A DNA stretch of 64,000 nucleotides, taken from an uncultured Bacilli bacterium. GTDB lineage: Bacteria; Bacillota_I; Bacilli_A; RF39; UBA660. The notes under the pieces are model-generated. The model made no database searches. It saw nothing but the letters and a program-made list of their open reading frames with translations, and was not told where the DNA came from. Of this stretch, positions 45,011-54,449 are shown piece by piece (the stretch's first letter is position 1; every line of letters begins with the position of its first letter). Both the position numbers and the translations under genes were made by a program. The stretch lies in the NCBI GenBank assembly GCA_944358375.1, contig CALVQT010000001.1:1-64000 (forward strand). The letters are read 5' to 3'.

Positions 45011-46393
45011 TTAAAACCTGAAATATAGAAATGGATTAAAAGATCCATCTATTAAATAAGCTGTTATTAGTAACATTAGTATTATGTACATTATAGGTTC
45101 TAAAAAATTTAATTTTTGTAATATTTTAGATTTTATATATATATTTTTTAATAATGGCGTAGATAATATCATAGATATAATAAAAAATATTGAATAACTT
45201 TTTATATAATAAAAGGTTTCTAAATTTATAAATGGTAAATTATTAAATCCAAACATATTATATAAAAAATTTATTAGTTTTGATAATGATTCATATTTAA
45301 ATATTATAAAACTTATAATTATGAAAAATAAAGAGTAAATATATTTAAATATTTTAGATTTTTCCAAGTATTTACCATAAAACTTTTTTTCAAAAACTAA
45401 TATTATAGCAAAATATAATCCCCATATTATATAATTCCAACTAGCACCATGCCAAAAGCCAGTTAAGAACCAAACAATAAATATATTTCTAATCCATTTT
45501 AATATAGATACTCTATTTCCTCCCAAGGGTATATAAACATAATCTTTAAAGAAACTAGAAAGTGAGATATGCCATCTTCTCCAAAAATCAGTTATTGATG
45601 ATGATATTAATGGATAATTAAAATTTTCTAAAAAGTGAAATCCAAAAAATAATCCAAGGCCAATAGCCATATCTGAGTATCCACTAAAATCAAAATATAT
45701 TTGCATAGTATATGATATAGCAATTAATATGTATGATAATACTGATTGATTTGATAATGATGCAAATGAATTACAGCATTCAGCAAGCATATTTGATATT
45801 AACACTTTTTTTGCAGCTCCAATAACAAATCTTCTAACTCCATTTGAAAAATCATTATAACTAGCTTTCCTTGTTTTTATTTCTTTATCAATTGTTTCAT
45901 ATCTTACAATTGGGCCAGCTATTAATTGTGGAAACAATGATACATACATTGTAAAATCTACTATATTATTTGCACTTTTAACTTTCTTTTTATATACATC
46001 AACAATATAACTTATTATTTGAAAAGTAAAAAAACTTATTCCGATAGGCATAACAATATATAATAATGAAAAATTAGTGTTAAATAATTTATTAAAATTT
46101 TCTATAAAAAAATCTAAGTATTTGAAATATAATAATTGTCCAATATCATATGATAATGCAATTATTAAGTATATAAAAGCATGTTTTCTATCTTTTTCTA
46201 TTCTCTTAGATAATAAATAATTGATAATGCATGTTAATATAAGTAAAAATCCAAATTTAGGTTCACCATAAAAATAAAAGAATAAACTTGCGATTAACAA
46301 AATTAAGTTTTTATATTTTTTAGGTGTTATAAAATATGTTATTAATAAAATAGGTAAAAAATAATATAAAAATGTAATGCTTGAAAATACCAT
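45011..46393 (-). CDS. MBOAT-family O-acyltransferase (AlgI/DltB-like)
   Basis: This polytopic membrane protein of 460 residues shows the AlgI family landmarks: an N-terminal FLYYFLPILLITYF, LFPQLIAGPIVRYE, YFDFSGYSDMAIGLGLFFGF, FWRRWHISLSSFFKDYVYIPLGGNR and FLTGFWHGASWNYIIWG, in which the conserved histidine of the MBOAT catalytic site appears. It should pass an acyl group across the membrane to an extracellular sugar polymer, with the following DHHW protein as its partner. The ATG at 46393 follows AAGGAG; the upstream ATG at 46420 has no ribosome site and overlaps a terminator. Confidence 0.9.
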   Translation of the reverse strand: MVFSSITFLYYFLPILLITYFITPKKYKNLILLIASLFFYFYGEPKFGFLLILTCIINYLLSKRIEKDRKHAFIYLIIALSYDIGQLLYFKYLDFFIENFNKLFNTNFSLLYIVMPIGISFFTFQIISYIVDVYKKKVKSANNIVDFTMYVSLFPQLIAGPIVRYETIDKEIKTRKASYNDFSNGVRRFVIGAAKKVLISNMLAECCNSFASLSNQSVLSYILIAISYTMQIYFDFSGYSDMAIGLGLFFGFHFLENFNYPLISSSITDFWRRWHISLSSFFKDYVYIPLGGNRVSILKWIRNIFIVWFLTGFWHGASWNYIIWGLYFAIILVFEKKFYGKYLEKSKIFKYIYSLFFIIISFIIFKYESLSKLINFLYNMFGFNNLPFINLETFYYIKSYSIFFIISMILSTPLLKNIYIKSKILQKLNFLEPIMYIILMLLITAYLIDGSFNPFLYFRF

Positions 46394-46410
46394 AAAACGC
46401 TCCTTAATAA

Positions 46411-46432
46411 AAGTCTTCATTTATGAAGACTT
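46411..46432. terminator. Terminator between DUF4358 and MBOAT genes
   Basis: AAGTCTTCAT and ATGAAGACTT form a perfect hairpin with a T run on the minus strand. Confidence 0.8.
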
Positions 46433-46437
46433 AATTG

Positions 46438-46896
46438 TTATAAATTAATGAAATTATTTTGTATTTCAGTTGCTGTATCTTCAGAAGCCATAACTAATAA
46501 TATTAAGTTTCCTCTACTTTCAACAACTACTTTTTCTGCACTGACACAAACCCATTTATCAGGTTTGACATTATCTTTAATTTTAGTTTTAGCATCTTCA
46601 ACATCCTCTGCGTCTTTTAGTCTAATTAATACGACAGAGTGAGCTATTGAACCAACAGCAGATTCAGAAACTAAAATTTCATTATAATTTATATCATTAG
46701 TTCCAATATATCCTTCAACTTGTTCAGCTTCAGGTGTAATATTTTGAAGCATCATAGGTCTTTCTTCTTGTGGAATAGTAGCATATATCTTTTCCATTAT
46801 TTCTTCTAAAGAACCCTCTACTTCTTTTTCTCCACAACCTACTAAGGCAAAAATACTAATACCCAATAAAAAAATTAATAATATCTTTTTGAACAT
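46438..46896 (-). CDS. DUF4358 lipoprotein
   Basis: The 152-residue protein has a lipoprotein signal peptide (MFKKILLIFLLGISIFALVG then C as the lipidated residue). The mature part shows the DUF4358 pattern: EEIMEKIYATIP, then a central SAVGSIAHSVVLIRLKD and a final LILLVMASE with a short tail. Function is unknown, but genes of this family are often found with MBOAT and DHHW genes, as here. The start follows AAGGAGA; the upstream extension to 46923 is unlikely. Confidence 0.85.
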   Translation of the reverse strand: MFKKILLIFLLGISIFALVGCGEKEVEGSLEEIMEKIYATIPQEERPMMLQNITPEAEQVEGYIGTNDINYNEILVSESAVGSIAHSVVLIRLKDAEDVEDAKTKIKDNVKPDKWVCVSAEKVVVESRGNLILLVMASEDTATEIQNNFINL

Positions 46897-47048
46897 TTTA
46901 AAATTCTCCTTCCTTATCGTCAAAACATTATATCAAATAAAATTGTATTTGCATAGTAAAAAAATAAAAAAGTTTAAAAAATATAAAAAATTTAATCAAT
47001 AAATCTTATTAGATATAAAAATTATTACTTTGAGTTTATTATTTAAAA

Positions 47049-47057
47049 TGATATAAT
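47049..47057 (+). promoter_or_regulatory. Extended -10 promoter of the nuclease gene
   Basis: TGATATAAT ends 14 bases before the start codon, leaving a very short or absent leader; no ribosome site is visible. A weak TTGAGT stands at 47030-47035. Confidence 0.55.
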
Positions 47058-47071
47058 ATAATAGATGTAGT

Positions 47072-47785
47072 ATGAAAAATAAAAAAATGATAAAAATAAT
47101 ATTAGTTATTTTTATATTATTTTGTGTTAATTATTTAAAAGAAGAAAATGTATTTGAAATAGTAAATAATAAGAATTCTACAAATCAAGTGTTTATACAA
47201 GATAACATACCAGAGTATAATAAAAATGACTATATTATTATTAATGATAATAATCCTGATTTCGATGATTTATCTAAAAGCAATGTAAGTTTTGAAGTGT
47301 ATAGTGAGCTTGATGATTTAGGGAGATGCCAAATGGCATATGCTAATTTATCAAAAGATTTAATGCCAACAGAAGATAGAAAAAGTATTGGTTCAGTAAA
47401 GCCATCTGGATGGCATACGGTTAAATATGATATAGTCGATGGAAAATATTTATACAATAGATGCCATTTAATAGGATTTCAATTGGCAGGAGAGAATGCC
47501 AATAAAAATAATTTAATAACATGTACAAGATATATGAATACTGGCGTAATGCTTGATTATGAAAATAAAGTTGCTGAATACATAAAAGAAACTAATAATC
47601 ATGTACTATATAGAGTAACGCCTGTATATAAAAATGCTAATTTATTGGCAAGTGGTGTACAAATGGAAGGATTATCTATTGAAGATGATGGTAAAGGTAT
47701 AAAATTTAATATTTTTGTTTATAATATACAGCCTGGAATAATAATTGATTATAAAACAGGAGAAAGTAAACTTGATGTAAAATAG
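47072..47785 (+). CDS. Secreted DNA/RNA non-specific endonuclease
   Basis: The 237-residue protein has an N-terminal signal anchor (MIKIILVIFILFCVNYL) and an EndA-type nuclease domain: DDLGRCQMAYANLSKDLMP, then YNRCHLIGFQLAGENANKNN, LITCTRYMNTGVMLDYEN and VLYRVTPVYKN. In the usual DRGH-type box the catalytic histidine is kept (RCHLIG), and the metal-binding asparagine is in KNNLIT. Such nucleases degrade extracellular DNA for nutrition, competence or biofilm control. The next gene, about 60 bases on, has its own promoter-like sequence. Confidence 0.85.
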   Translation: MKNKKMIKIILVIFILFCVNYLKEENVFEIVNNKNSTNQVFIQDNIPEYNKNDYIIINDNNPDFDDLSKSNVSFEVYSELDDLGRCQMAYANLSKDLMPTEDRKSIGSVKPSGWHTVKYDIVDGKYLYNRCHLIGFQLAGENANKNNLITCTRYMNTGVMLDYENKVAEYIKETNNHVLYRVTPVYKNANLLASGVQMEGLSIEDDGKGIKFNIFVYNIQPGIIIDYKTGESKLDVK

Positions 47786-47843
47786 CGCATTATGTTGAAA
47801 AAAAAATAATTTATAGTATAATGTAACTATGTGGTGATTTATT

Positions 47844-49844
47844 ATGGAAAAAATAAAAAAAACAAATAAAATACTACATAAGCAAAGAATTAAAGGGATA
47901 TTTAAAGAAGCAATTAATTTTATAAATAATAATAAATATATATTATGGTTATGTGTTCCTTTTATTTTAATGGATGTATTTACATTTGTTTTTGGATTGA
48001 ATATAAGTTTTGTAAATTATAGGATATATGCTCCTATATTATTTTCATTTTTATGGATTATGTTATTTGTTGGTATAACAGTTACTTTAAAAAAGAAAAT
48101 TGCTGTAGGTGTATATTTAGTTATTAATATTTTATTTTTAATATTTTATTTGGTTAATAATGTATATTTTTCAATGACTAAAACATTTTTTGATTTTACT
48201 TTGTTAGAGTCAGCAGGAGAGGGGGCACCTTATTTATTAGATGCAATTAAAAATTGTAATGTTTTTGTGTATATAACATTTATAATTATAATTATTTCAC
48301 TCGTTTATTCAGTTAAAAAGATACCTAATAGAGAAAAGAATAATTACAAAGTATTAGCAGTAATAGTTGTTGTATTTTTAATAGCGCATGCGTTTGTTCC
48401 GCTAACATTAGGCAAAGCGAATGATGAGTTAACTTGGTCAAATTGGAGAAATGCTAGAAATATATATATATCTTTTAATGATAGTAATAAAAGTATCAAA
48501 ATATCTGGGCTATATGAATATGTTATTAGAAATTTCTATATAACATTTATTAGAGCAAATGATAATATTACGCAAGAAGATATAGATTTTTTAGATGCCG
48601 CATTTGAGGATTTAGGAGAACATAAAAATAAATATACTGGTATATTCGAAGGAAAAAATTTAATTTTGTTACAATTAGAAGGTATGGATAGTTGGTTAAT
48701 TAACAAAAATGATACACCTGTTTTATATAATATGATCAATAGTGGATATAATTTTACTAATCATTATTCATATTATAATGGAGGAGGATCAACATTTAAT
48801 TCTGAGTTTGCTGTAAATACTGGATTTATAACACCACTTTCTTATAATAAAAACGCATATACATTTAATAAAAATAACTTTCCATATTCACTTGCAAATT
48901 TATTTAAAGATAAAAATTATAGTGTAAATGCTTTTCATATGAATACTGGAGAATATTATTCAAGAACAGTTAATTATTTAAATTGGGGATATGATAATTA
49001 TTATGGATTAATAGATATAGATGATTATGATGATAATAGTTATGAATTGGATAGAGAACTTATCTTAAATGAAAAATTTAATGAGTTATTATTTAGGGAA
49101 GATGGAGGAAATTTTGTAGATTATATTATTTCATATTCAGGACATTTACCTTTTACTAATACTAAAGGTGTTTGTAAGATGCTATATGATTTAGACATGG
49201 AAGAATTAAAATTAGAAAATTCTACATTAGAAATTGAATTTACGCAAATGACTGAAGAAGAATGTGTTAGAAGACAAGCGCAGGAAACTGATTATATGGT
49301 TCAATTATTGATTGAAAATTTAGAAAAAAGAGGTTTGTTAGAAAATACTGTAATTGTTGGTTTCACAGATCATTATTTATATACACTTGAAGATAAAACA
49401 ATATTAGACAAATACAAAAATACTTCTAATAATTTAATAAATCATACTCCATTCTTTATATGGACTTCTGATATAAAAAAAGTAAGTGTAAAAGAAGTTA
49501 CTTCTCAATTAAATATATTACCTACAGTACTAAATTTGTTTGGTATTGAATATAATCCAAATAACTATATAGGAGAAGATGCATTAGATCCATCTTATGA
49601 TGGAACAGTATTTTTTAGTGATTACTCTTGGTATGATAGAGAATACTATGTTGATTCTGGTATTGTAACAAATAATAAATATATAGATCCTATTTTGTTA
49701 GAAGAAAAAAATAGTTATATAAATTATTTAATAAAGAAAAATGATTTAGCCCTTAAATATAATTATTTTAAAAATGTTAAGAAGGAAAATAATGAAGAAG
49801 AAGTCTCAACTAGTGAAGATTTAAAAGAAATAAAAATGCCATAA
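47844..49844 (+). CDS. Lipoteichoic-acid-synthase-like sulfatase-fold membrane protein
   Basis: The 666-residue protein has five N-terminal membrane segments up to about residue 180, then an extracellular alkaline-phosphatase-fold domain. NLILLQLEGMDSW gives the metal-binding glutamate, NGGGSTFNSEFAVN the catalytic threonine near residue 317, and VIVGFTDHYLY the later aspartate and histidine. These match LtaS, which transfers glycerol phosphate from phosphatidylglycerol to growing lipoteichoic acid. The specific polymer is inferred. The protein ends in an acidic tail rather than a wall anchor. Confidence 0.87.
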   Translation: MEKIKKTNKILHKQRIKGIFKEAINFINNNKYILWLCVPFILMDVFTFVFGLNISFVNYRIYAPILFSFLWIMLFVGITVTLKKKIAVGVYLVINILFLIFYLVNNVYFSMTKTFFDFTLLESAGEGAPYLLDAIKNCNVFVYITFIIIIISLVYSVKKIPNREKNNYKVLAVIVVVFLIAHAFVPLTLGKANDELTWSNWRNARNIYISFNDSNKSIKISGLYEYVIRNFYITFIRANDNITQEDIDFLDAAFEDLGEHKNKYTGIFEGKNLILLQLEGMDSWLINKNDTPVLYNMINSGYNFTNHYSYYNGGGSTFNSEFAVNTGFITPLSYNKNAYTFNKNNFPYSLANLFKDKNYSVNAFHMNTGEYYSRTVNYLNWGYDNYYGLIDIDDYDDNSYELDRELILNEKFNELLFREDGGNFVDYIISYSGHLPFTNTKGVCKMLYDLDMEELKLENSTLEIEFTQMTEEECVRRQAQETDYMVQLLIENLEKRGLLENTVIVGFTDHYLYTLEDKTILDKYKNTSNNLINHTPFFIWTSDIKKVSVKEVTSQLNILPTVLNLFGIEYNPNNYIGEDALDPSYDGTVFFSDYSWYDREYYVDSGIVTNNKYIDPILLEEKNSYINYLIKKNDLALKYNYFKNVKKENNEEEVSTSEDLKEIKMP

Positions 49845-49863
49845 ATAATTTTATGACATTTTT
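49832..49863. terminator. Bidirectional terminator
   Basis: AAAAATGCCATAAA and TTTATGACATTTTT pair at 13 of 14 positions between two convergent genes. Confidence 0.8.
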
Positions 49864-50053
49864 ATTTTAATTTATTGTATAAAATGTATGCACCTATAGC
49901 TATAAATATTGTTGTATAAAATATTTTAATTAATAATGATAGTATTTTAACTAATGTTTTATTTTTAACTTTTCTTTTAACAAATTTTATTGGTTTTAAA
50001 TAAAATGTTGTTCCAAATCCTTCAGTGTAAAACTGCTTTATTAAATTTTTCAT
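49862..50053 (-). CDS. Small single-pass membrane protein
   Basis: The 63-residue protein has a basic head (KFVKRKVKNKTLVK) and one C-terminal membrane segment (LLIKIFYTTIFIAIGAYIL). Its start overlaps the stop of the glycosyltransferase gene by four bases (ATGA), so it is translated with it. It may assist or anchor the glycosyltransferase. No family is recognised. Confidence 0.7.
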   Translation of the reverse strand: MKNLIKQFYTEGFGTTFYLKPIKFVKRKVKNKTLVKILSLLIKIFYTTIFIAIGAYILYNKLK

Positions 50054-51555
50054 TTTTTCACCTCATTCTTTGAAAGATCATCTATTGTAATTTTACTTTC
50101 ATGAGGAATTGGTTTCCAAGTGACATTCATAAATATTGCCGCATATGTTGTATATCTACCTATAATATCAAATGTAGGCCATGTAAATATAAACAACAAT
50201 TTTTCCCAAAATTTAATTTTTTTAATTCTTGCATCTTCAATAATAAAAATATAAATTGCCATAATCATATTTGAAAAATACATTGCTATTCTATATAGTA
50301 TTCTAAACCATATTGTAAATATTATTCCAAGTAGCATTGCATTAATTCCAGGAGCACTTGATATTTTTATGGTTATAATATTTCTTAAAAATTTAGCTAA
50401 ATATGAACCTCCTTGAAATAAATTAATATCATTAAATCCATTAGTATATGTATAACACCCATATATTATTACAGAGAACACTAACCATCTACATAAATTT
50501 ATAAATGTTATTGGTGTTAATTGAGATAATGTATCAAATGATGCAAATCTATGTCTTATAGATTCAATTATATCAAGTAATTTTTGTTTGAATGTTCTTT
50601 TTCCTTTTTTTCCTTTTTTATGATTTTTCCAATTAACTTTTAAAAATCTTTTCCCAAAAAATATATTTATAAATAAATATGGTCCAGATTCAACAAATGC
50701 TTGTAAGTGACCTTTAGACCAACGTAATCTTTGCCTTAGAGCAATTTTTAAATTAGTCGGTTGTTCATCATAGAACTCAGCTTCATCTTGATATGTGATT
50801 TGATAGCCTTGAGCAACTGCATCAGCAGTTAGTGCCCTATCTTCAGTTAATGAAGTGTAATGCCAACCATCTTTAATTATTTCGTTAGAAAATAAAAATC
50901 CTGTTCCTTGGATATTAGTAGCAAGTCTTAATATACTTCTTGCTCTATGATTTGTTCTAATAGATCTTAACCAGTGAAGAGCATATGTTGAAGCTACCCA
51001 ATTTTCATCAAAATTTTTGGTATTTCTATATGAAGTAATTATTTTACAACCTTCATCAAATGCATTATTCATTTTTTTTAAGTAATCTGACTTAAGTAAG
51101 TTATCAGCATCGAATATAAAATAGCCTTCAAATGATTCGATTCCATAATCTTTTTTAATATTATCTACTAAAAATTCTAATGCGTAGCCTTTTGTTCTAT
51201 GATCATTATCAAATCTTTCATATACGATTGCTCCTTTTTCTCTCGCAATTTGTGCTGTATTGTCAGTACAATTATCTGCAACTACAAAAATCGTATATAA
51301 ATCACTTGGATAATCTTGCTTTTTAATGCTATCTATTAAATTACCAATAACATATTTTTCATTTCTTGCGGCTATTAAAATACCATATTTATGTAATTTT
51401 TTAGCTTCTTTGAATTTCCTTGTAAAAAACATGCCAATTACAACATAAAATCCTTTATGAAAAACCATTATTGCTAGAATTGTTGCTAATATGTTATTGA
51501 TTGTTAATCCTGTTTTGTAAAAGCTTCCAATAGCCTCTATTATAGATTCTATCAT
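50050..51555 (-). CDS. Family 2 membrane glycosyltransferase
   Basis: The 501-residue processive-type glycosyltransferase has an N-terminal membrane segment, then GILIAARNEKYVIGNLIDSI, FVVADNCTDNTAQIA, the metal-binding FDADN, SLTEDRALTA and the acceptor motif QRLRWSKGHL, followed by several C-terminal membrane segments. This is the layout of cellulose-synthase and hyaluronan-synthase relatives and of glycolipid-forming enzymes. The product is probably a surface polysaccharide or glycolipid. The ATG follows GAGGTGA. Confidence 0.9.
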   Translation of the reverse strand: MIESIIEAIGSFYKTGLTINNILATILAIMVFHKGFYVVIGMFFTRKFKEAKKLHKYGILIAARNEKYVIGNLIDSIKKQDYPSDLYTIFVVADNCTDNTAQIAREKGAIVYERFDNDHRTKGYALEFLVDNIKKDYGIESFEGYFIFDADNLLKSDYLKKMNNAFDEGCKIITSYRNTKNFDENWVASTYALHWLRSIRTNHRARSILRLATNIQGTGFLFSNEIIKDGWHYTSLTEDRALTADAVAQGYQITYQDEAEFYDEQPTNLKIALRQRLRWSKGHLQAFVESGPYLFINIFFGKRFLKVNWKNHKKGKKGKRTFKQKLLDIIESIRHRFASFDTLSQLTPITFINLCRWLVFSVIIYGCYTYTNGFNDINLFQGGSYLAKFLRNIITIKISSAPGINAMLLGIIFTIWFRILYRIAMYFSNMIMAIYIFIIEDARIKKIKFWEKLLFIFTWPTFDIIGRYTTYAAIFMNVTWKPIPHESKITIDDLSKNEVKK

Positions 51556-51593
51556 TTGCTCACCTCAGCAAATATTATAACAAATCTTGCAAA

Positions 51594-52022
51594 TTAATAC
51601 AATTCTTGACAAACTCCGGGATCAGGTGCATAAAAGCAATGATTTTTATACCTTCCGCTATTTCTTTGATTAAACCAAGTTGCTCTACAATCATCATCAC
51701 CACTTGGAGAATAAAACCATAGTGCATTGGTAGCAGGATAATAATATTCTCCTTTTAAAACTCTTTTTGCTAGTTCTTTTTCTTTAGTTGTTGCACTTCC
51801 ACTATAAAATAATTGGCTATTTGTACCAACAAAACCTCCTGGATTTTGGTAAACCACATCACTTATGCTTCTTATATTTTTAAAATCCAAACAATTTGCA
51901 ATTGCTCTATTAACTATAACATTTCCCACCATTAGCATCCCCAAGTCTCCTTCACCTAAAGCCTCTGCTCTCATTAATCTAGCACATAAGTCTAATTCTT
52001 TAGTTGTATAATTGATTAACAT
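51594..52022 (-). CDS. SleB/CwlJ-type cell wall hydrolase
   Basis: The 142-residue protein consists of one Hydrolase_2 domain: LCARLMRAEALGEGDLGMLM with the catalytic glutamate, VGNVIVNRAIANCL, and the late ALWFYSPSGDDDCRATWF. SleB and CwlJ degrade spore cortex, but many relatives in non-sporulating Firmicutes act on vegetative wall. No signal peptide is visible, so export would need another route. The start at 52022 follows AGGTGA. Confidence 0.82.
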   Translation of the reverse strand: MLINYTTKELDLCARLMRAEALGEGDLGMLMVGNVIVNRAIANCLDFKNIRSISDVVYQNPGGFVGTNSQLFYSGSATTKEKELAKRVLKGEYYYPATNALWFYSPSGDDDCRATWFNQRNSGRYKNHCFYAPDPGVCQELY

Positions 52023-52130
52023 AAAAATCACCTAGAATATTATATGATTATATATAAAATAAGTAATTATCTGTTGAAATTATGTTATTTATGTTATATA
52101 ATTAGTTTGTCTCATGAAATAATAGATCAT

Positions 52131-52204
52131 AGGGGTGTAATTTAGTGGTAAAATTTTGGTCTCCAAAACCAACTTCGGGAGTTCGACTCTCTCCACCCCT
52201 GCCA
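52131..52204 (+). tRNA. tRNA-Trp (CCA anticodon)
   Basis: A full cloverleaf can be drawn: acceptor AGGGGTG with CACCCCT, anticodon stem TTGGT/ACCAA around the loop CTCCAAA (anticodon CCA), T stem GGGAG/CTCTC with loop TTCGACT, and an encoded 3' GCCA. A CCA anticodon reads UGG only. No UCA-anticodon tRNA is seen, and several genes end in TGA, so UGA is a stop codon here. Confidence 0.96.
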
Positions 52205-52244
52205 GAACAAATATTCGCTTTTTATAGCGACTTAATATATATTT

Positions 52245-52270
52245 TCCTAGAGTAATCTAGGATTTTTTTA
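52245..52270 (+). terminator. Terminator after tRNA-Trp
   Basis: TCCTAGA and TCTAGGA pair over GTAA, followed by seven T. A second small hairpin, TCGCT/AGCGA, lies between it and the tRNA. Confidence 0.85.
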
Positions 52271-52326
52271 TAATTTATAAATTATTAAAAATCTAGTTTA
52301 TTAACTAGAATAAAATTGAGAATGGT

Positions 52327-52506
52327 TTACTTTCTTCTACATAACCAATCTAGTGATATGCTATATGTGATACATATTTGGTAAGCAATGGCAGTAAGTA
52401 TTAGTTTTTCTCCATTTTTATATGCATGGATTGTAGAATGAGAAGTATTTAAAACATTTGCTAAATCTCTAAATATTAAATTGTTATTTTTCGTATACTC
52501 TTTCTT
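52327..52506 (-). pseudogene. XRE regulator fragment beside tRNA-Trp
   Basis: The minus strand encodes LIFRDLANVLNTSHSTIHAY followed by KNGEKLILTAIAYQICITYS and ISLDWLCRRK, the typical end of a phage-type XRE regulator (normally ISIDWLCGR). A TAG stops the frame six codons before a usable head, and no start is present. It is a remnant, probably of an element that once used the tRNA-Trp gene as its target. Confidence 0.75.
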
Positions 52507-52584
52507 CTACTACCTATAACTGCTTTATCTAAAATTTTTGCTTAAATATAGTATCTATATAATTTTTTTATTTTAGAAGTTTTA

Positions 52585-52593
52585 TGTTATAAT
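52585..52593 (+). promoter_or_regulatory. Extended -10 promoter
   Basis: TGTTATAAT lies 16 bases before the metallo-hydrolase start at 52610. Confidence 0.55.
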
Positions 52594-52609
52594 ATTTTTG
52601 GGTGATAGT

Positions 52610-53323
52610 ATGGAAATTTTATTTTTGGGCAGAGGTTCTGCATTTAATTTTAAAGAGGGTAATACTTCTGCTTATTTTATTGAAAATAAACAACTTTTTT
52701 TAATTGATTGTGGTGAAAGTATATTTGAAAGATTAATGAATAAAAATATATTAAAAAATATTGAAACTATCAATATTTTAATAACCCATACACATTCAGA
52801 TCATGTTGGAAGTTTGGGAAGTTTAATTTCTTATTCTTTTTATAAACTTCATAAACAAATAAATATAATTGTTCCTAGAAATTATAAATTTAAAAAAAAT
52901 CTTAAGAATTTATTAAATATATTTGGATGTAAAAAAAACAAATTTAATTTTATTGATGAGAAAAAATATGATAATAAATTTAAAAGTTTTAAAAAAATAC
53001 GTTTTATAAAGACAAAACATTCTAAAAATTTGATTTGTTATAGTATTATTTTTTATACTGATAAAGGAATAATATTTTATTCTGGAGATACAAAAGATAT
53101 AAATAATATTATAAAATTAATTTCGAGTAATGAAAAAATTGATAAAATTTTTGTTGATACAACAACGGAAGATTATAATAATAATATACATTTATTTATT
53201 GGGGATATAGATGAAAATATTCCAAAAAATCTTAAGAAAAAAGTATATTGTATGCATTTAAATGATACAAATAATACACAAATGATTAAAGAGTTTGGAT
53301 TTAATGTTGTTGAAATTAAATAA
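52610..53323 (+). CDS. Metallo-beta-lactamase-fold hydrolase (RNase Z-like)
   Basis: The 237-residue protein starts MEILFLGRGSAFNFKEGNTS, then LFLIDCGES, and has the canonical metal box LITHTHSDHVGSLGSL, KTKHSKNLICYS, and FYSGDTKDI. This is the ribonuclease Z / phosphodiesterase branch of the fold. It lacks the exosite of true tRNase Z and is shorter than the roughly 300 residues of that enzyme, so a different nucleotide or phosphodiester substrate is likely. The ATG follows GGGTGA; the TTG at 52598 is not needed. Confidence 0.82.
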   Translation: MEILFLGRGSAFNFKEGNTSAYFIENKQLFLIDCGESIFERLMNKNILKNIETINILITHTHSDHVGSLGSLISYSFYKLHKQINIIVPRNYKFKKNLKNLLNIFGCKKNKFNFIDEKKYDNKFKSFKKIRFIKTKHSKNLICYSIIFYTDKGIIFYSGDTKDINNIIKLISSNEKIDKIFVDTTTEDYNNNIHLFIGDIDENIPKNLKKKVYCMHLNDTNNTQMIKEFGFNVVEIK

Positions 53324-53675
53324 TTGAATTTAAATATGTTAATTTAAAAATTACAAAAGCTAATAATAAATTAATATGAAATACAAAATTTTACTGTATA
53401 TGAATTGAATATAAAAAGATAGAAGCTATGTGACTAAATAAATAATGTTTGATTGTTTTATATATTTTAAAATAAATTTTTAAAAGCATAGGCATTTTAA
53501 TATCATATAGAAATAATGATTGTTTTATTTTTAATAATTATAAATTTATTGATTATTTAAAAGATGATTATGCATAGGGCTTTATTTTGAATGTTGATAT
53601 AGATAAATATGTTAAAAAATAATTTAAATATTTTTAATTAATCAAATGTTATCAATTGCATGAAAGGAAAGAAAA
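53324..53675. other. Intergenic stretch with short decayed coding piece
   Basis: Nothing intact is visible. From about 53,500 to 53,622 one plus-strand frame reads YRNNDCFIFNNYKFIDYLKD, passes a TAG, and continues GFILNVDIDKYVKK to a stop, which looks like the tail of a dead gene of unknown family. Confidence 0.4.
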
Positions 53676-54353
53676 ATGGATAAATTTTTAAAATTAAAGA
53701 TATCTAAGGAAAATGAATTAAAATCTATCAATGCGTTGATAGATTCTAGCAATCTTGAAATATATAAATCAGAAATTAATATAAGACAAATAGATGAATT
53801 ACTTTTAAAATTAGAAAGAGAACAACAAAAAAACGATGAGTTGAAGAAAAAAATATTTAAATTTCCAAAACTAAAAAAAAGTATAATCATTACTAAAATA
53901 TTAATATTTATTATTTTGTGTTTAATTCCGGCTATTATAGCAACAATATTATTAAAATCAGTGTCTATAATTTTATTTTATATATTTTGCCTTATATCAA
54001 TTAATTTAATAATTGGCTTTCAGTTAAATAATAGTTTTAAAAAGATAATAATTTCTTATGAAAATGAACTAAAAGATCTTACGATTGATAATTTAGAAGA
54101 AAAAAATAATAATATTATTAAAGAAAAATTAAAATTAAATAATAAAAAAGTATTTAATGAAAGAAAAAAAGCTGAATTAAGCACACAATTAGAACAATAT
54201 AAATTTAGAAAAAAAAAGATACAAGAAGCTATTAATTACATTGATAATATAAGAAATGAAATAATAGAAAGACTATGTACTGAAACATTAGATGGTGAAT
54301 TTGAAACTGAACAAGTTAAACAAAACATACAAAGGGTTTTATTTAAAAAATAA
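53676..54353 (+). CDS. Coiled-coil membrane protein of unknown function
   Basis: The 225-residue protein has an N-terminal coiled coil of about 60 residues (from SKENELKSINALIDSSNLEI), two membrane segments (IIITKILIFIILCLIPAIIA and SIILFYIFCLISINLIIGF) and a long C-terminal coiled coil rich in lysine and glutamate. Both coiled coils should be in the cytosol. No family is recognised. An AAAGGAAAG ribosome site precedes the ATG, and a strong terminator follows. Confidence 0.7.
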   Translation: MDKFLKLKISKENELKSINALIDSSNLEIYKSEINIRQIDELLLKLEREQQKNDELKKKIFKFPKLKKSIIITKILIFIILCLIPAIIATILLKSVSIILFYIFCLISINLIIGFQLNNSFKKIIISYENELKDLTIDNLEEKNNNIIKEKLKLNNKKVFNERKKAELSTQLEQYKFRKKKIQEAINYIDNIRNEIIERLCTETLDGEFETEQVKQNIQRVLFKK

Positions 54354-54370
54354 TAATTTTTTAATTAAAA

Positions 54371-54400
54371 TAAAATTCTACTGATAGTAGAATTTTATTT
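54371..54400 (+). terminator. Terminator
   Basis: AAAATTCTACT and AGTAGAATTTT form a perfect 11-base stem with a three-base loop, followed by T-rich sequence. Confidence 0.85.
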
Positions 54401-54449
54401 TATAAAAAGAATTAATATATATTGTATAATTTATTTGTAAGGAGTATAT

